This document shows, in pieces, positions 45,178-54,764 of a stretch of 64,000 bases of DNA. Numbering within the stretch: position 1 is the stretch's first letter; the number at the start of each line of letters is the position of its first letter. A model generated the notes under the pieces. That model saw only the letters and a program-made list of their open reading frames with translations, searched no databases and was not told the origin of the DNA. Location: assembly GCF_001425045.1 (NCBI RefSeq), contig NZ_LMDJ01000005.1, positions 1-64,000 on the forward strand. The letters are read 5' to 3'. The stretch comes from Massilia sp. Root351 (GTDB lineage: Bacteria; Pseudomonadota; Gammaproteobacteria; Burkholderiales; Burkholderiaceae_D). Both the position numbers and the translations under genes were made by a program.

Positions 45178-46722
45178 CGGAATGCTTTGCTCGAAACGGA
45201 ACAGATTGCCCGGATCGACGCGGCGCTTCACGTCGGATAGCTGGCCCAGGTTGCTGCCGTAGTAAGCCTGTGCCCAGTTCTTCAGGTCGCGGCTGGGGAA
45301 GTTGACATAGGACTCGGGCTGCAGGAAGCGCTGCATGTCGTCGTAGTAGTCCTTCAGCCAGGCACGCTGGCGCTGCACCGTCTCCGGTTTGTCGATCGGC
45401 CCCCAGGACGCTTCCATCTCGAAGATGAAGTTCGAATCGCGGTGCACATAGGCGGTGGCGTTGCTGGGCACCGCCTTCACCTGGCCGCCGATGGCGAACA
45501 GGATGCCCATGTTCTCCTGCAGCACCGAGCCGCCTGGCCAGCGCGTCATCCACGTCAGCATATTGTCCATGGCGGCCTCGCTCAGCGCCGTCTTCACGAA
45601 GCTGCAGCGGATGTCGTATAGGCCGTTCGGGTCATCGGTCAGCAGGTAGTCGCGGCCGCGCCAGTAGTCCACCTCGTAGATGTCGGCCGTCTGCGGCACG
45701 GCGACCGCGTACAGTGGCGCCAGCATCTCGCGCAGTTCCTTCTCGCCGCCCCAGAACTGGCCCAGCGTCTGCACGTACAGCGAGTCGCGCGCGGGCCGCG
45801 CACCAGCCGCCATTGGCAGCGCCTTGCTGCGCGTGGAAATCATGGTTGGGTAGGTCAACTGCAAGGCCTGCAAGGCGCGCAGCAGTTCGATCTGCTTTCC
45901 CGGCGCCCAGCTCAGGTTGAAGGTGGTGACCTTGTCCACCTTGTGCAGCTTGAAGGTGAAGCCGGTATGCACGCCGAAATTGCCGCCGCCGCCGCCGCGC
46001 ACCGCCCAGAACAGCTCCTTGTGGCTGTTCGCATCGATGCTGCGCGCCTCGGCGCTGGCCAGCACCAGTTCCGTGCCCAGCAAGCTGTCGCAGGTCAGCC
46101 CGTCGTGCGTGGCGGCGAAGCCCCAGCCGCCGCCCAGCACCAGGCCGCTGGTGCCCACGGTCGGGCAGCGGCCGGACGGAATCGCATACGGATAGTTGCG
46201 CAGCACGGCGGCCACGTCGTTGTTGTTGGCGCCGCCCTGCACCCACGCAGTCTCATTCTTCAAGTCCACCGTCACGCTGTTCATCGCTTTCACGTCGATC
46301 AGCAGCCCGGCAGTGGTGGAAAAGCCCGCATAGTTGTGGCCGCCGGAACGGATGGCGAACGGCATGCCGCTGTCGCCGGCCCAGCGAATGCAGCGCTGCA
46401 CGTCGCGCTGGTTGGCGCACATGGCCACCGCCTGCGGCAGCACGCCCGAATAGCGCGCGTTGTTCGGCCAGGCCGCCAGCGCATAGCCATCCTGGCCCGG
46501 CAGGATCAGGCGTCCGTCGAAGTCCCGCGCCAATGCGCGCAGCCCGTCCGGCCCCAGCTTCAGCGCCGGCCTGGCCAGCACCGCGGCGGGCGCCAGGCTG
46601 AGCGCCGCGGCGCCCAGCGCGCCCGCAGCCCCGGTCTGTAAAAAGCGGCGCCGCCCGCTCGCCACGCTGTCCTGTACCTGTGTCCGTGCCCGCACGTGCA
46701 ATTCCCCGGTGTTACTCGTCAT
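45160..46722 (-). CDS. Tat-exported FAD-linked oxidoreductase, berberine bridge enzyme type
   Basis: A 520-residue protein. A twin-arginine signal (SGRRRFLQTG, then a hydrophobic core to ~50) directs folded export. The FAD_binding_4 domain has the covalent His in RSGGHNYAGFST and the covalent Cys in PSGRCPTVGTSG, so the flavin is probably attached at two points. LGGGWGFAATHDGLTCD follows, and the C-terminal BBE motif is YVNFPSRDLKNWAQAYYG. These enzymes oxidise sugars or alcohols with oxygen. The start at 46722 has AAAGGAG upstream and lies 11 bp inside the end of the kinase gene, so both are one transcript. Confidence 0.92.
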   Translation of the reverse strand: MTSNTGELHVRARTQVQDSVASGRRRFLQTGAAGALGAAALSLAPAAVLARPALKLGPDGLRALARDFDGRLILPGQDGYALAAWPNNARYSGVLPQAVAMCANQRDVQRCIRWAGDSGMPFAIRSGGHNYAGFSTTAGLLIDVKAMNSVTVDLKNETAWVQGGANNNDVAAVLRNYPYAIPSGRCPTVGTSGLVLGGGWGFAATHDGLTCDSLLGTELVLASAEARSIDANSHKELFWAVRGGGGGNFGVHTGFTFKLHKVDKVTTFNLSWAPGKQIELLRALQALQLTYPTMISTRSKALPMAAGARPARDSLYVQTLGQFWGGEKELREMLAPLYAVAVPQTADIYEVDYWRGRDYLLTDDPNGLYDIRCSFVKTALSEAAMDNMLTWMTRWPGGSVLQENMGILFAIGGQVKAVPSNATAYVHRDSNFIFEMEASWGPIDKPETVQRQRAWLKDYYDDMQRFLQPESYVNFPSRDLKNWAQAYYGSNLGQLSDVKRRVDPGNLFRFEQSIPLAPKR

Positions 46723-49417
46723 CCCGTTCCGCTCCTTTTGGTTGATGTCCCAGTTTTCCCCGCTGCTTCTCGCGCTCGCGCTGCCGCAGCACGTCTATCA
46801 TGACGTTGAAAGTGCGCGCCAGCCGGCCGATCTCGTCGGTGCTGGTCACCTTGATGCTGGCGCGGTCATAGTCGCCGTCCTTGAGCGCATTGGCCGCCTC
46901 GGTCAGCCGCACCACCGGGCGCGTGATGGTGCGCGCAAACAGCACCGCCAGTATCAGAAACACCAGGCCGACCGCCGCCACGCTGTACAGCACATTGACG
47001 AACAGGCGCTGCAGCGGCTCCTCGAAGCGGGCGCGCGACTCGGTCACGCCGACCACCCAGTTGTGGCCCTGCACCGGCGCGTAGCCGGCGTGCTCGTCGC
47101 GCCCGGTCAGGGTCGAGTGGAAGCTGATATTGCCGGCGGTCTTCGCACCGATCAGCACCTTGGCCAGTTCCGGCATGTCCACGCTCTCGATGCGGTGGCG
47201 CCGGAAGCGCTGATCGGCGATGATGCGGCCGAGCGTGGCCTTGGGCAGCGGCGCCAGGCTGCGGTAAAGCTGGTTCTGGTCCGGGTAGTGCACCAGGATG
47301 CCGTCGCCGTCTATCATGAACGGCACCCGCTTGCTGGTTTCGTTCCCGCCTGCGCTCGCTTCGTCCAGGATGGCCGAGATGGTACCGCCCTTGATGCGCA
47401 TCACCACCACGCCGATCACCTTTTTGCTGTCGTCGAAGACAGGATTGGCGTAGTACACGCCAGGCTTGCCCGCCGTGGCGCCGATGATCACGCCGGTCAT
47501 GAAGGGGCGGCCCTTCATCGCTTCCTGGAAGTACTCGCGGAACTTGAAATTCACGCCGGCCACGCCGGGTTCGCTGGACACCAGCGCCGTGCCCTCCTTA
47601 TCCATCAGGAAGATCAGGTGCGCGTCCGGGTTGGTCTTGATCAGGTTGGCCAGTTTGGCGCTCACCACTTCCCGTTTCGCTGCGCTGGGCGCACGCAGGT
47701 AGTCGATGAAGGCCGCGTCGGTGGCCAGGTAGCTGGCCTGGTAGCGGCTGTCCAGTATCAGCTGCGAGATGCGGCCGGCCGTTGCCTGCGCCAGGCTCTC
47801 GAGATTGCGCAGTTCGCTGGCCGACACGGCGGCCACCGATCCATTCAGGTTGTAGTAGGCGGTGATGGTCATCGGCAGCAGCGCGGCCAGCATCATGGCG
47901 ATGGTCATTTTCACCACCAGCGGCCACGATGCAGGGCGCCAGATGGCCTTGCCTAGCTTGCGCACGCCTTTCTTCAGCCGGCGCTGGCCATCCTGTTCGC
48001 CCACCCGTAGCGCTTCCTGCAAGCCAAGGCTGCCGGCGTGCGAGGCGAACAGCCGCTGCGACAACTCCGCAATGCTCTGCGGCCGCTGTGCCGGATCGAC
48101 CGCCAGCGCCCAGTCGACCGCGGCCAGGAATTCCTCGCTATAGCGGCCCTGGCCGGCCTGGACCGCAGGAATGTACTCGGCCACGCCGCTGTGGCGCTCG
48201 GGCGCCGGCGCCGGCTTGGCGCCGGTGACCATCCAGTACAAGGTGGCGCCGACCGCGTAGATATCGGTCCACGGCCCCTGCTCGCCGCCCTGGTACTGTT
48301 CCAGCGGCGCATAGCCCGGTGTGACCACGTCGGCCATGGCCTGCATCCCGCCCACGGTCAGCCGCGCCGCGCCGAAGTCGAGCAGCACCCAGCTGCCGTC
48401 TTCCTTGCGCACATAGACGTTGTCGGGCTTGATGTCGCGGTGCAGATAGCCCGAGTCATGCACCAGCGACAGGCCGTCGAGCAGCGGCTGCACCAGCGAC
48501 AGCAGTTGCTGCTCACCCATGTCCTTGTGCTTGTCCCACCACTGCTTGAGCGGCTGGCCGCGTTCGTATTCCAGCACCATGTAGGCAGTGCGGTGCGCTT
48601 CGAAGAAGCGCGCCACGCGCACGATGTTCGAGTGCCGGAAGGTGGCCAGCGTGCGCGCCTCTATCAGGAAGCACTCCAGGCCGTTCAGGTAGAACTCGTT
48701 ATCCTCGGGCCAGCGCGGCGACACGGAACGGTCGCTGGCGCGGGTGGCGAAATCGGCTGGCAGGTACTCCTTGATGGCCACCCGTACGTTCAGGTTCACG
48801 TCGGTTGCCAGATAGGTGATGCCGAAGCCGCCCTGCCCCAGCACCGCGTCGATGCGGTACTCGAACAGCTCGAAGCCCGGCGCCAGCGCCAGCGGCGTGG
48901 AAATGCCGGGGCCGATGGAGCGGTTCGGCGCGGCGGGCAAGGCGGGCAGCTGGGAGCGCACCGGCTGCGAGCGCGGAGCAGAGCGGCCCAGCGTGGGCGT
49001 GGTGGGCCGCGTGGGCTGGGTTGGCTGGGTTGGTTGAGTAAGCTGGCCATGCTGCCCGTGCCGCGCCTGCAGCGCCTCGCGCCGCGTCGGTTCGCGGGTG
49101 CCGTCCGGCCGGTAGTGCGGCACCGGTATGGTGGCGTCGTCATCGTAGGCATGCTGCGCGCCGTGCGGGCGCGGCACGGTGATGTCGGCCTGCCCGTCGC
49201 GCGCGGCCAGCTGGTCGGTTGCGGCGCGTGCAGTCATTTCCTGCACGTCCCGCATGCGGCGCTCGACGGCGACCACGGCTTCCAGCGCAGCCACGCGGCG
49301 CGCCAGGATGGCGGCACGCGCCTCGGCGGCGGCGTTGCGGCCGGAATCGGCACTATCCGCCTGCCCTCCGTCGTCCCCTGATCCGTCCCGCTGCCCGCGC
49401 TGTTCGCTATCGTCCAT
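46712..49417 (-). CDS. PpkA-like serine/threonine kinase with periplasmic dCache sensor and HAMP
   Basis: A 901-residue membrane kinase. A charged N-terminus and a Pro/Thr linker built from 9-bp repeats (~125-142) precede the kinase domain (~187-450): glycine loop LGQGGFGITYLA, Lys216 in VAIK, HRDIKPDN (326-333) and DFG (347-349). TM1 (~502-522), a two-lobed Cache ectodomain (~525-815), TM2 (~818-843) and a C-terminal HAMP (~844-890) follow. It phosphorylates the FHA protein TagH in the threonine-phosphorylation control of T6SS, as PpkA does in Pseudomonas. The opposing PP2C gene is divergent, 119 bp away. The oxidoreductase gene overlaps its 3' end. Confidence 0.92.
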   Translation of the reverse strand: MDDSEQRGQRDGSGDDGGQADSADSGRNAAAEARAAILARRVAALEAVVAVERRMRDVQEMTARAATDQLAARDGQADITVPRPHGAQHAYDDDATIPVPHYRPDGTREPTRREALQARHGQHGQLTQPTQPTQPTRPTTPTLGRSAPRSQPVRSQLPALPAAPNRSIGPGISTPLALAPGFELFEYRIDAVLGQGGFGITYLATDVNLNVRVAIKEYLPADFATRASDRSVSPRWPEDNEFYLNGLECFLIEARTLATFRHSNIVRVARFFEAHRTAYMVLEYERGQPLKQWWDKHKDMGEQQLLSLVQPLLDGLSLVHDSGYLHRDIKPDNVYVRKEDGSWVLLDFGAARLTVGGMQAMADVVTPGYAPLEQYQGGEQGPWTDIYAVGATLYWMVTGAKPAPAPERHSGVAEYIPAVQAGQGRYSEEFLAAVDWALAVDPAQRPQSIAELSQRLFASHAGSLGLQEALRVGEQDGQRRLKKGVRKLGKAIWRPASWPLVVKMTIAMMLAALLPMTITAYYNLNGSVAAVSASELRNLESLAQATAGRISQLILDSRYQASYLATDAAFIDYLRAPSAAKREVVSAKLANLIKTNPDAHLIFLMDKEGTALVSSEPGVAGVNFKFREYFQEAMKGRPFMTGVIIGATAGKPGVYYANPVFDDSKKVIGVVVMRIKGGTISAILDEASAGGNETSKRVPFMIDGDGILVHYPDQNQLYRSLAPLPKATLGRIIADQRFRRHRIESVDMPELAKVLIGAKTAGNISFHSTLTGRDEHAGYAPVQGHNWVVGVTESRARFEEPLQRLFVNVLYSVAAVGLVFLILAVLFARTITRPVVRLTEAANALKDGDYDRASIKVTSTDEIGRLARTFNVMIDVLRQREREKQRGKLGHQPKGAERDDE

Positions 49418-49468
49418 GCCTCATCCCGCCATTCATTTTTTATTAGCTCGCGCCATAGAGCGCATTGC

Positions 49469-49482
49469 GCATGCTAGCATGC
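49469..49482. promoter_or_regulatory. Perfect 14-bp palindrome between kinase and phosphatase genes
   Basis: GCATGCTAGCATGC is fully self-complementary and centred in the 119-bp divergent gap, near a -10-like TTATAG (49485-49490). Its position suits a shared operator controlling both arms of the T6SS phosphorylation switch. The regulator is unknown. Confidence 0.45.
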
Positions 49483-49536
49483 AGTTATAGCCTTTGTGGC
49501 AAAGCCTTGGCGACAATTTCAACGACTGGAGACATC

Positions 49537-50427
49537 TTGGGGAACTGGAAGCAATTATCACCGTCGGCGCTGCACCGCCTGGACCTGGGACTGGCCTACG
49601 GCCTGACCGATGTGGGCACGGTGCGCGAGTCCAACCAGGATAATTTCTTCATCGCCCCGGACCTGGGCCTGGTGGTCGTGGCCGACGGCATGGGCGGCCA
49701 CGAGGCGGGGGAAATCGCCAGCGCCGACGCCATCAACCTGCTGCACAGCTTTATCCGCGCCGCGCACAGCGGCCAGCAGGCCACGCCCGGGGAGGCTGGC
49801 GCCGCCAGCGACGCCACCATCCCGGCCTTCCACCCCAGCGCCTTCGACCCGGTGCAGGCCGATCCCGACGCCACCTGGACCGACGCCACCATGCGCGCCA
49901 TGATCACGCTGCACGACGCGGTTGAATTCGCCAACGAGCGCATGTACCAGACCAACACCGCGAACGACCAGGCCGACGGCGCCGGCATGGGCACCACGCT
50001 GACCGGCATCTGGCAGGTGGCGCAGGATGGGCCGGTATTCATCTTCCACATCGGCGACAGCCGCCTGTACTGCTTCCGCCAGGGCCGCCTGAGCCAGCTC
50101 ACGCGCGACCAGACGCTGTACCAGCAGGCGCTGGAAGCGGGCATGCCGGAACCGCTCCCCGCGCGCAACCTGCTGCTGCAGGCGCTCGGACCGGCGCCGC
50201 TGATCAAGCCGGACCTGCAAACGCAAGCGGTCGCGCCGGGCGACGTTTATCTGCTGTGCAGCGACGGCCTGTACGGCAATTCGCCGCCGGAAGCCATCGC
50301 CGCCACGCTGGCACGCGTGCGCGACGATAACCTGGGCGAGTGCTGCGCCGAGCTGGTGGCCATGGCCAAGCGCGACGGCAGCCGCGACAACATCACCGCC
50401 GTCATCGTGCGCTGCAAGGACGCGTAA
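49537..50427 (+). CDS. PP2C-family serine/threonine phosphatase (PppA/Stp-like)
   Basis: 296 residues from a TTG start at 49537, preceded by TGGAG six nt upstream; this fits the PP2C N-terminus better than the in-frame ATG 72 nt earlier. Metal-binding motifs are RESNQDNFF, VVADGMGGHEAGE, HIGDSRLY and the terminal SRDNITAVIV. It removes phosphate from T6SS proteins set by the neighbouring kinase, as PppA opposes PpkA. It is transcribed away from the kinase, towards the convergent tagF gene (70-bp gap). Confidence 0.92.
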   Translation: MGNWKQLSPSALHRLDLGLAYGLTDVGTVRESNQDNFFIAPDLGLVVVADGMGGHEAGEIASADAINLLHSFIRAAHSGQQATPGEAGAASDATIPAFHPSAFDPVQADPDATWTDATMRAMITLHDAVEFANERMYQTNTANDQADGAGMGTTLTGIWQVAQDGPVFIFHIGDSRLYCFRQGRLSQLTRDQTLYQQALEAGMPEPLPARNLLLQALGPAPLIKPDLQTQAVAPGDVYLLCSDGLYGNSPPEAIAATLARVRDDNLGECCAELVAMAKRDGSRDNITAVIVRCKDA

Positions 50428-50496
50428 GCCGTCCTGCGCGAGGGCCAGCCACGCCGTGGGACGCAATCGCGGCGCAGCCCCGTAACCGGCCAGCGC

Positions 50497-51180
50497 TCAG
50501 GCGCCCCAGCCGGTCTGCAGCCACGTCCCCGTGAGCATGCCGGCGAAGGCGGCCGGTGCAGGCAAGCCGCGGCACAGCAGCAAGCTCGGTTCCACTTCCG
50601 CCGATCCATCGGTCCACCACACGCTTTGCCCGCGCAGCGCCGCGGCAGCCAGCGCGGGCACTTGCGCGCCCACTGCGTCCAGCGACGCGAGCGGCAGGCG
50701 GCAACCCGCGCCGCCCAGCTGGCCGGCCAGCGGCGCATCGCTGAGCGGCGGCATCGCTTGCAGCAAGCCATCGAACGGCTCGAGCTGGAAGCGCTCATCC
50801 AGCGAGGACAGGGCCAGCGCCTCCAGCTGGTCGAACCACGGCTTGCCGTTGGCCACCCAGTCCAGCAAGCCGCCGCCGCCCGGCGCACCGGCCGCTATCG
50901 TCAACGGAAAATGCCGCCCCACCCGATCCACGCTGGGCATCAGCAACCCGGCCCAGGCATTGCGGTCGCATGCGCCGGGCGCCAGCGCGAAGCGCCACAC
51001 CGGGCTGGTGAGATAGGTCTGCAGCCAGCGCGGCCCCAGCGCCTCGCGGCTGCCCTGGATGGATGCCTGCAGCCATGCGTCCCACACGCCCAGCAGCGAC
51101 GGCGGCAGGCGCCGCGACACAAAGTCGCCGTGCGTACTCACCTTGCCAAAGAAGCCGGGCGCCAGTTCGGGTTCTTCCAT
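50497..51180 (-). CDS. tagF: T6SS-associated protein TagF (ImpM family)
   Basis: A 227-residue TagF/ImpM protein: PGFFGKVSTHGDFVSRRLP at the N-terminus, ALGPRWLQTYLTSPVWRF and GLLMPSVDRVGRHFPLTI are the family signatures. TagF dampens T6SS assembly post-translationally in Pseudomonas, upstream of the FHA protein. The ATG at 51180 overlaps the tssM stop as TGATG; a GTG one codon earlier is possible. It is the last gene of the minus-strand T6SS operon. Confidence 0.93.
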   Translation of the reverse strand: MEEPELAPGFFGKVSTHGDFVSRRLPPSLLGVWDAWLQASIQGSREALGPRWLQTYLTSPVWRFALAPGACDRNAWAGLLMPSVDRVGRHFPLTIAAGAPGGGGLLDWVANGKPWFDQLEALALSSLDERFQLEPFDGLLQAMPPLSDAPLAGQLGGAGCRLPLASLDAVGAQVPALAAAALRGQSVWWTDGSAEVEPSLLLCRGLPAPAAFAGMLTGTWLQTGWGA

Positions 51181-54100
51181 CACAGCGACTCCAGGCAGCG
51201 GAACTGCTCCACCCCATCCCGCCTGAATGGATTGTTGACGCTGTTGGCGGTCAGTTCGTAGATCATCTTGCGGCCGTCCAGGTCAAAGGTCAGCTTGTAG
51301 CGTTCGCCCTGCGCGGAGGGTTCCAGCATGCCCTTGTCCAGCATGCGGAACCAGGCCCAGGCGCCCTCGGTGCGCAGCTCGGCCGTGGTGGCGGGCGCGA
51401 CGTCGAACCGCACCGCGTTGACGCCTTTGCCGCTCGGGATCTGGAAACTGGCCGCGCCTTGCGCCGCCTTCGGCGCGAACGCCAGCTGCTGGCCATCCAC
51501 ATCCAGCACCACTTTCGTCAGCGCCGCATCGGCCGCCAGCGGCTTCAGGTCGAAACGCACGGAGGCCTGCTTGCCGCCATTGCCGAAGAATTTGTCGCGG
51601 ATCTGCGCGGCGCGCTGGAACTGGGTCAGCACTTCCTGGTCCATGCCGAGGTCCATGTTGTTGACCACGCGCCAGCGCCACTGCGCGCCGCTGGTGTCCA
51701 CGTAGTTGACCAGGTGCTTCTGGAAGAACTCGTCGGCCAGGCCGCCAGGGCCGAAGAAGCGGCCAAAGTCGTCCGGCGTGGCTTCCTGCACGGCCTTGCG
51801 CACCAGCGGGTAGCGGCCGGCAATGGCGGCGCGGCAGAACAGCGCGGGGCCGGTCTTCCACAACGCATCGAGGCGGTCGCGCTCCGTGCCCAGCGTGAGG
51901 CCGGTGCCGGCCGTGTCCACGCTGCGCACCAGCGCGCCGAGCGGGGCGGGCAGGCTGTCCGCCTCGCGCTTCAATTTTGCCAGCGCGTCCGCCGGGGGCG
52001 CGGGCTGGCCGGCGGCGCGCGCGGCGTTGGCGGCGTCCAGGTAAACCGCCACGTCCTTCAGCTTGAGCAGCACGCCATCCAGGCCGGACGGACCGGTGGC
52101 GCCGGCGGCGCCGAGGGTCCCGCCGCCCGCCTCCACCATCTTGTGCAACGGCGCGAAATGGATGTCGACCGGGTTCACGGGCCGCACGTCGGCCGGCAGC
52201 ACGTCCTGTGCGCCGTCGCTGAGCGCGGACTCCAGGCGCCGCTTGGCCGCGTCGCTGAGCTGCTTGACGGTGTCGGTGGCGGCGTCCACGCTGGACTTGG
52301 CCGTCTTCAGCTTGTCCAGCCGGGTCTGTTTCGCAGCCGCCTGCAGGAATTTGCGCAGCGGCGACTCCTGGCTGGACACGCTGTTGATCACGCGCGCCGC
52401 CTGGTCCAGGCTGGTAAACGGCACCAGCGTCACGTCCGCCAACAGCCCGTCCCACAGCCGGATGTACTCCTCGAAATACATCTGCTGCACCACGGCTTTC
52501 ATTTGCGCCGCGCTCTCCAGGCTGTCCACCGCTTCGCGCTGGTCCAGCACCCAGCTGTCCTTCACCACGTCCGCGATGGCGCCGTCGATCTGCTCGGTGA
52601 ATTTCTTGTAGCCCGCCAGCGTGAAGGAGCCGGCAATGCCGCGCGTGAGCGGCAAGCCGCTCTGGCGCGCCAGCACCACGCCGGCGTCGCGCCCGGCGGC
52701 GGCAGTAACGTCGAAATCCGGCACGCCCGCACTGGCCAGGCTGCGCTTCAGGCGGGTGTAGACGCGCTCGCCCATCGGCAACTTGGCCAGGCTGAGACGT
52801 ACCCGGGCGATCAGCGCCCGGTCCAGCTGCGGCGGCGCCTCGGCCTGGCTGGACGGCGCCAGCATCGCGGCCACATGCTGCGACAGATCCTGGCGCTGCA
52901 ACTCATTCGCTTCCGGCAGGTTGCGGCTCCAGTCGTAATCCAGCCAGGCGCGCACCGCTTCCGGGTCCAGGCGATTGCGTTCGCCCAGCATGATGTAGAC
53001 GCGCAGCAGTTCATACAGGTACTCGGGATTGTTGGCGGTGCCGCGCCGCAGCTGGGTCTCCATCTGGTCCAGGATGCGCGGCAGCAGCGCCTCGCGCAGC
53101 ACGCGCTGGTAGGCGCCCTGCGCGCCTTCGCCCAGCTTGCCGCCCTGGTACAGGCCCAGCCCCATCAGGAACGGCACTTCCTGGCCCTGGCTGCGGTAGC
53201 CGCCGGGAATGTCGCGCAGCGCGTTCAGTAACGGCAGCGCGGCCACCGGCGACGGATCTTTCGGCAAGGCGCGCGCCAGCTGGTCGATTTCCGCCGTGCG
53301 CGCCGCCACGTCGTTCACATAGCCCTGGTTGCGCACATAGCTGGTGAGCAGGCCTGCCGATACCAGCAGCAGCACGGCGGCGGTCAGCGCGTACGCGCCC
53401 CATTGCAGCCAGCGGCGGTTGCGTTCCAGGCGCAGGTTGGCGCCGGCCAGTTCGCTCTCCTGGAACACCACGTCGCGCAGCAGCCGCGTGATGAAGTAGC
53501 TGCGCCCGCCGAAGGCATTGGCCGGCAGCACCTTGCGGTCCAGGCCGAAACTGGCGGCCAGCGTGGACATGACACGGTCGATCGGACTGCCTTCCTGGGT
53601 TCCGCTGGTGAAGTACACACCGCGCACCAGCGCGGCCTCCTCGTAGGAGGTGGATTCGAAGACGTCGGTGAGGAAGGCTTCCAGCACGTCGCCGATGGCG
53701 GCGAACTGCTGCGGGAAGTTGTACATCAGCGCGCGGCGCTGGATGTCGCGCTCCTGCTGCATGCGTTCGAACAGGCGCGCCTGCAGCTGCGCCTGCAGCG
53801 CATCGAATTCGGCCGGGAAGGCTTTCAGGCCGGCATCCGCCTGCTCCGCCGAGGCCAGCGGGAAGGTGACGCCCCAGACCTGCGTGCGTTCGTCGCGGCC
53901 AAGGTTGTCGAAGAACTCGACGAAACCGGCCAGCAGGTCGCACTTGGTGACGATGACATAGACCGGGAAGCGGATGCCCAGCTCCTCGTGCAGTTCCTTG
54001 ATGCGCGCGCGGATCGCCAGCGCCTGCACGCGGCGTTGCCCCTCGCCTTGCTGCAGCAGGTCCGCCACGCTGAGTGCAACGATCACGCCGTTGATGGGAC

Positions 54101-54764
54101 GGCGGCGGCGATGCTTGCGCAGCAGTTGCAGGAAGCCCTTCCACGCGGCCTGGTCCACTTCGGTGTAGCTGTCCTGGGTGGTGTAGCGGCCGGCCGTGTC
54201 AAGCAGCACGGCTTCGTCGGTGAACCACCAGTCGCAATTGCGGGTGCCGCCCACGCCGCCGATGGCGCCTTTGCCATGCGTGTCCGAGAGCGGAAATTTG
54301 AGGCCGGAATGCACCAGGGCCGTGGTCTTGCCGCTGCCGGGCGCGCCCACGAACATATACCACGGCAGCTGGTACAGGCCGCCGCCGCCAAAGCGGCTGC
54401 CCGCTTTCGATTTGCGCAGCACCGCCATGGCGTCCTGCAGGCGCTTGGCCAGCACCGCCATTTCGGCGGCGCTTTCCTTCTGGCCCGGCGCCACGGCCGG
54501 CGCCGCGGCGGGATCGCCGGCCACGCTTTTCATCAGGCGGCGTTCGGCCAGGCGCGCGCGCAGCAGCTTCCAGCCGAAGTAGAGCGCCCAGGCCAGGAAC
54601 AGCAGCGCGATGAAGAACCAGCGCACGCCGGTCGCGGCGAACGGCTCCTTGCCGTCGAAAGCCAGCAACGGCGCCTCGAACCAGAAGATCAGGGACAGCA
54701 GCAGCACGCCGAAGAAGGCCAGCACGGGCGGCTTGATGAGCCAGTTGAAAAAGCGTTTGATCAT
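51180..54764 (-). CDS. tssM: T6SS membrane-complex protein TssM (IcmF/VasK)
   Basis: A 1194-residue inner-membrane protein, near the usual ~1100-1200. TM1 (~14-35) and TM2 (~46-67) precede the cytoplasmic domain with Walker A GAPGSGKTT (140-148) and VLLDTAGRYTTQD as Walker B. TM3 (~450-470, YALTAAVLLLVSAGLL) is followed by the long periplasmic part, ending in the IcmF C-terminal domain (KLTFDLDGRKMIYELTA near the end). It forms the trans-envelope channel with TssL. Both ends overlap neighbours (4 nt with tssL, 1 nt with tagF). Confidence 0.96.
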   Translation of the reverse strand: MIKRFFNWLIKPPVLAFFGVLLLSLIFWFEAPLLAFDGKEPFAATGVRWFFIALLFLAWALYFGWKLLRARLAERRLMKSVAGDPAAAPAVAPGQKESAAEMAVLAKRLQDAMAVLRKSKAGSRFGGGGLYQLPWYMFVGAPGSGKTTALVHSGLKFPLSDTHGKGAIGGVGGTRNCDWWFTDEAVLLDTAGRYTTQDSYTEVDQAAWKGFLQLLRKHRRRRPINGVIVALSVADLLQQGEGQRRVQALAIRARIKELHEELGIRFPVYVIVTKCDLLAGFVEFFDNLGRDERTQVWGVTFPLASAEQADAGLKAFPAEFDALQAQLQARLFERMQQERDIQRRALMYNFPQQFAAIGDVLEAFLTDVFESTSYEEAALVRGVYFTSGTQEGSPIDRVMSTLAASFGLDRKVLPANAFGGRSYFITRLLRDVVFQESELAGANLRLERNRRWLQWGAYALTAAVLLLVSAGLLTSYVRNQGYVNDVAARTAEIDQLARALPKDPSPVAALPLLNALRDIPGGYRSQGQEVPFLMGLGLYQGGKLGEGAQGAYQRVLREALLPRILDQMETQLRRGTANNPEYLYELLRVYIMLGERNRLDPEAVRAWLDYDWSRNLPEANELQRQDLSQHVAAMLAPSSQAEAPPQLDRALIARVRLSLAKLPMGERVYTRLKRSLASAGVPDFDVTAAAGRDAGVVLARQSGLPLTRGIAGSFTLAGYKKFTEQIDGAIADVVKDSWVLDQREAVDSLESAAQMKAVVQQMYFEEYIRLWDGLLADVTLVPFTSLDQAARVINSVSSQESPLRKFLQAAAKQTRLDKLKTAKSSVDAATDTVKQLSDAAKRRLESALSDGAQDVLPADVRPVNPVDIHFAPLHKMVEAGGGTLGAAGATGPSGLDGVLLKLKDVAVYLDAANAARAAGQPAPPADALAKLKREADSLPAPLGALVRSVDTAGTGLTLGTERDRLDALWKTGPALFCRAAIAGRYPLVRKAVQEATPDDFGRFFGPGGLADEFFQKHLVNYVDTSGAQWRWRVVNNMDLGMDQEVLTQFQRAAQIRDKFFGNGGKQASVRFDLKPLAADAALTKVVLDVDGQQLAFAPKAAQGAASFQIPSGKGVNAVRFDVAPATTAELRTEGAWAWFRMLDKGMLEPSAQGERYKLTFDLDGRKMIYELTANSVNNPFRRDGVEQFRCLESL

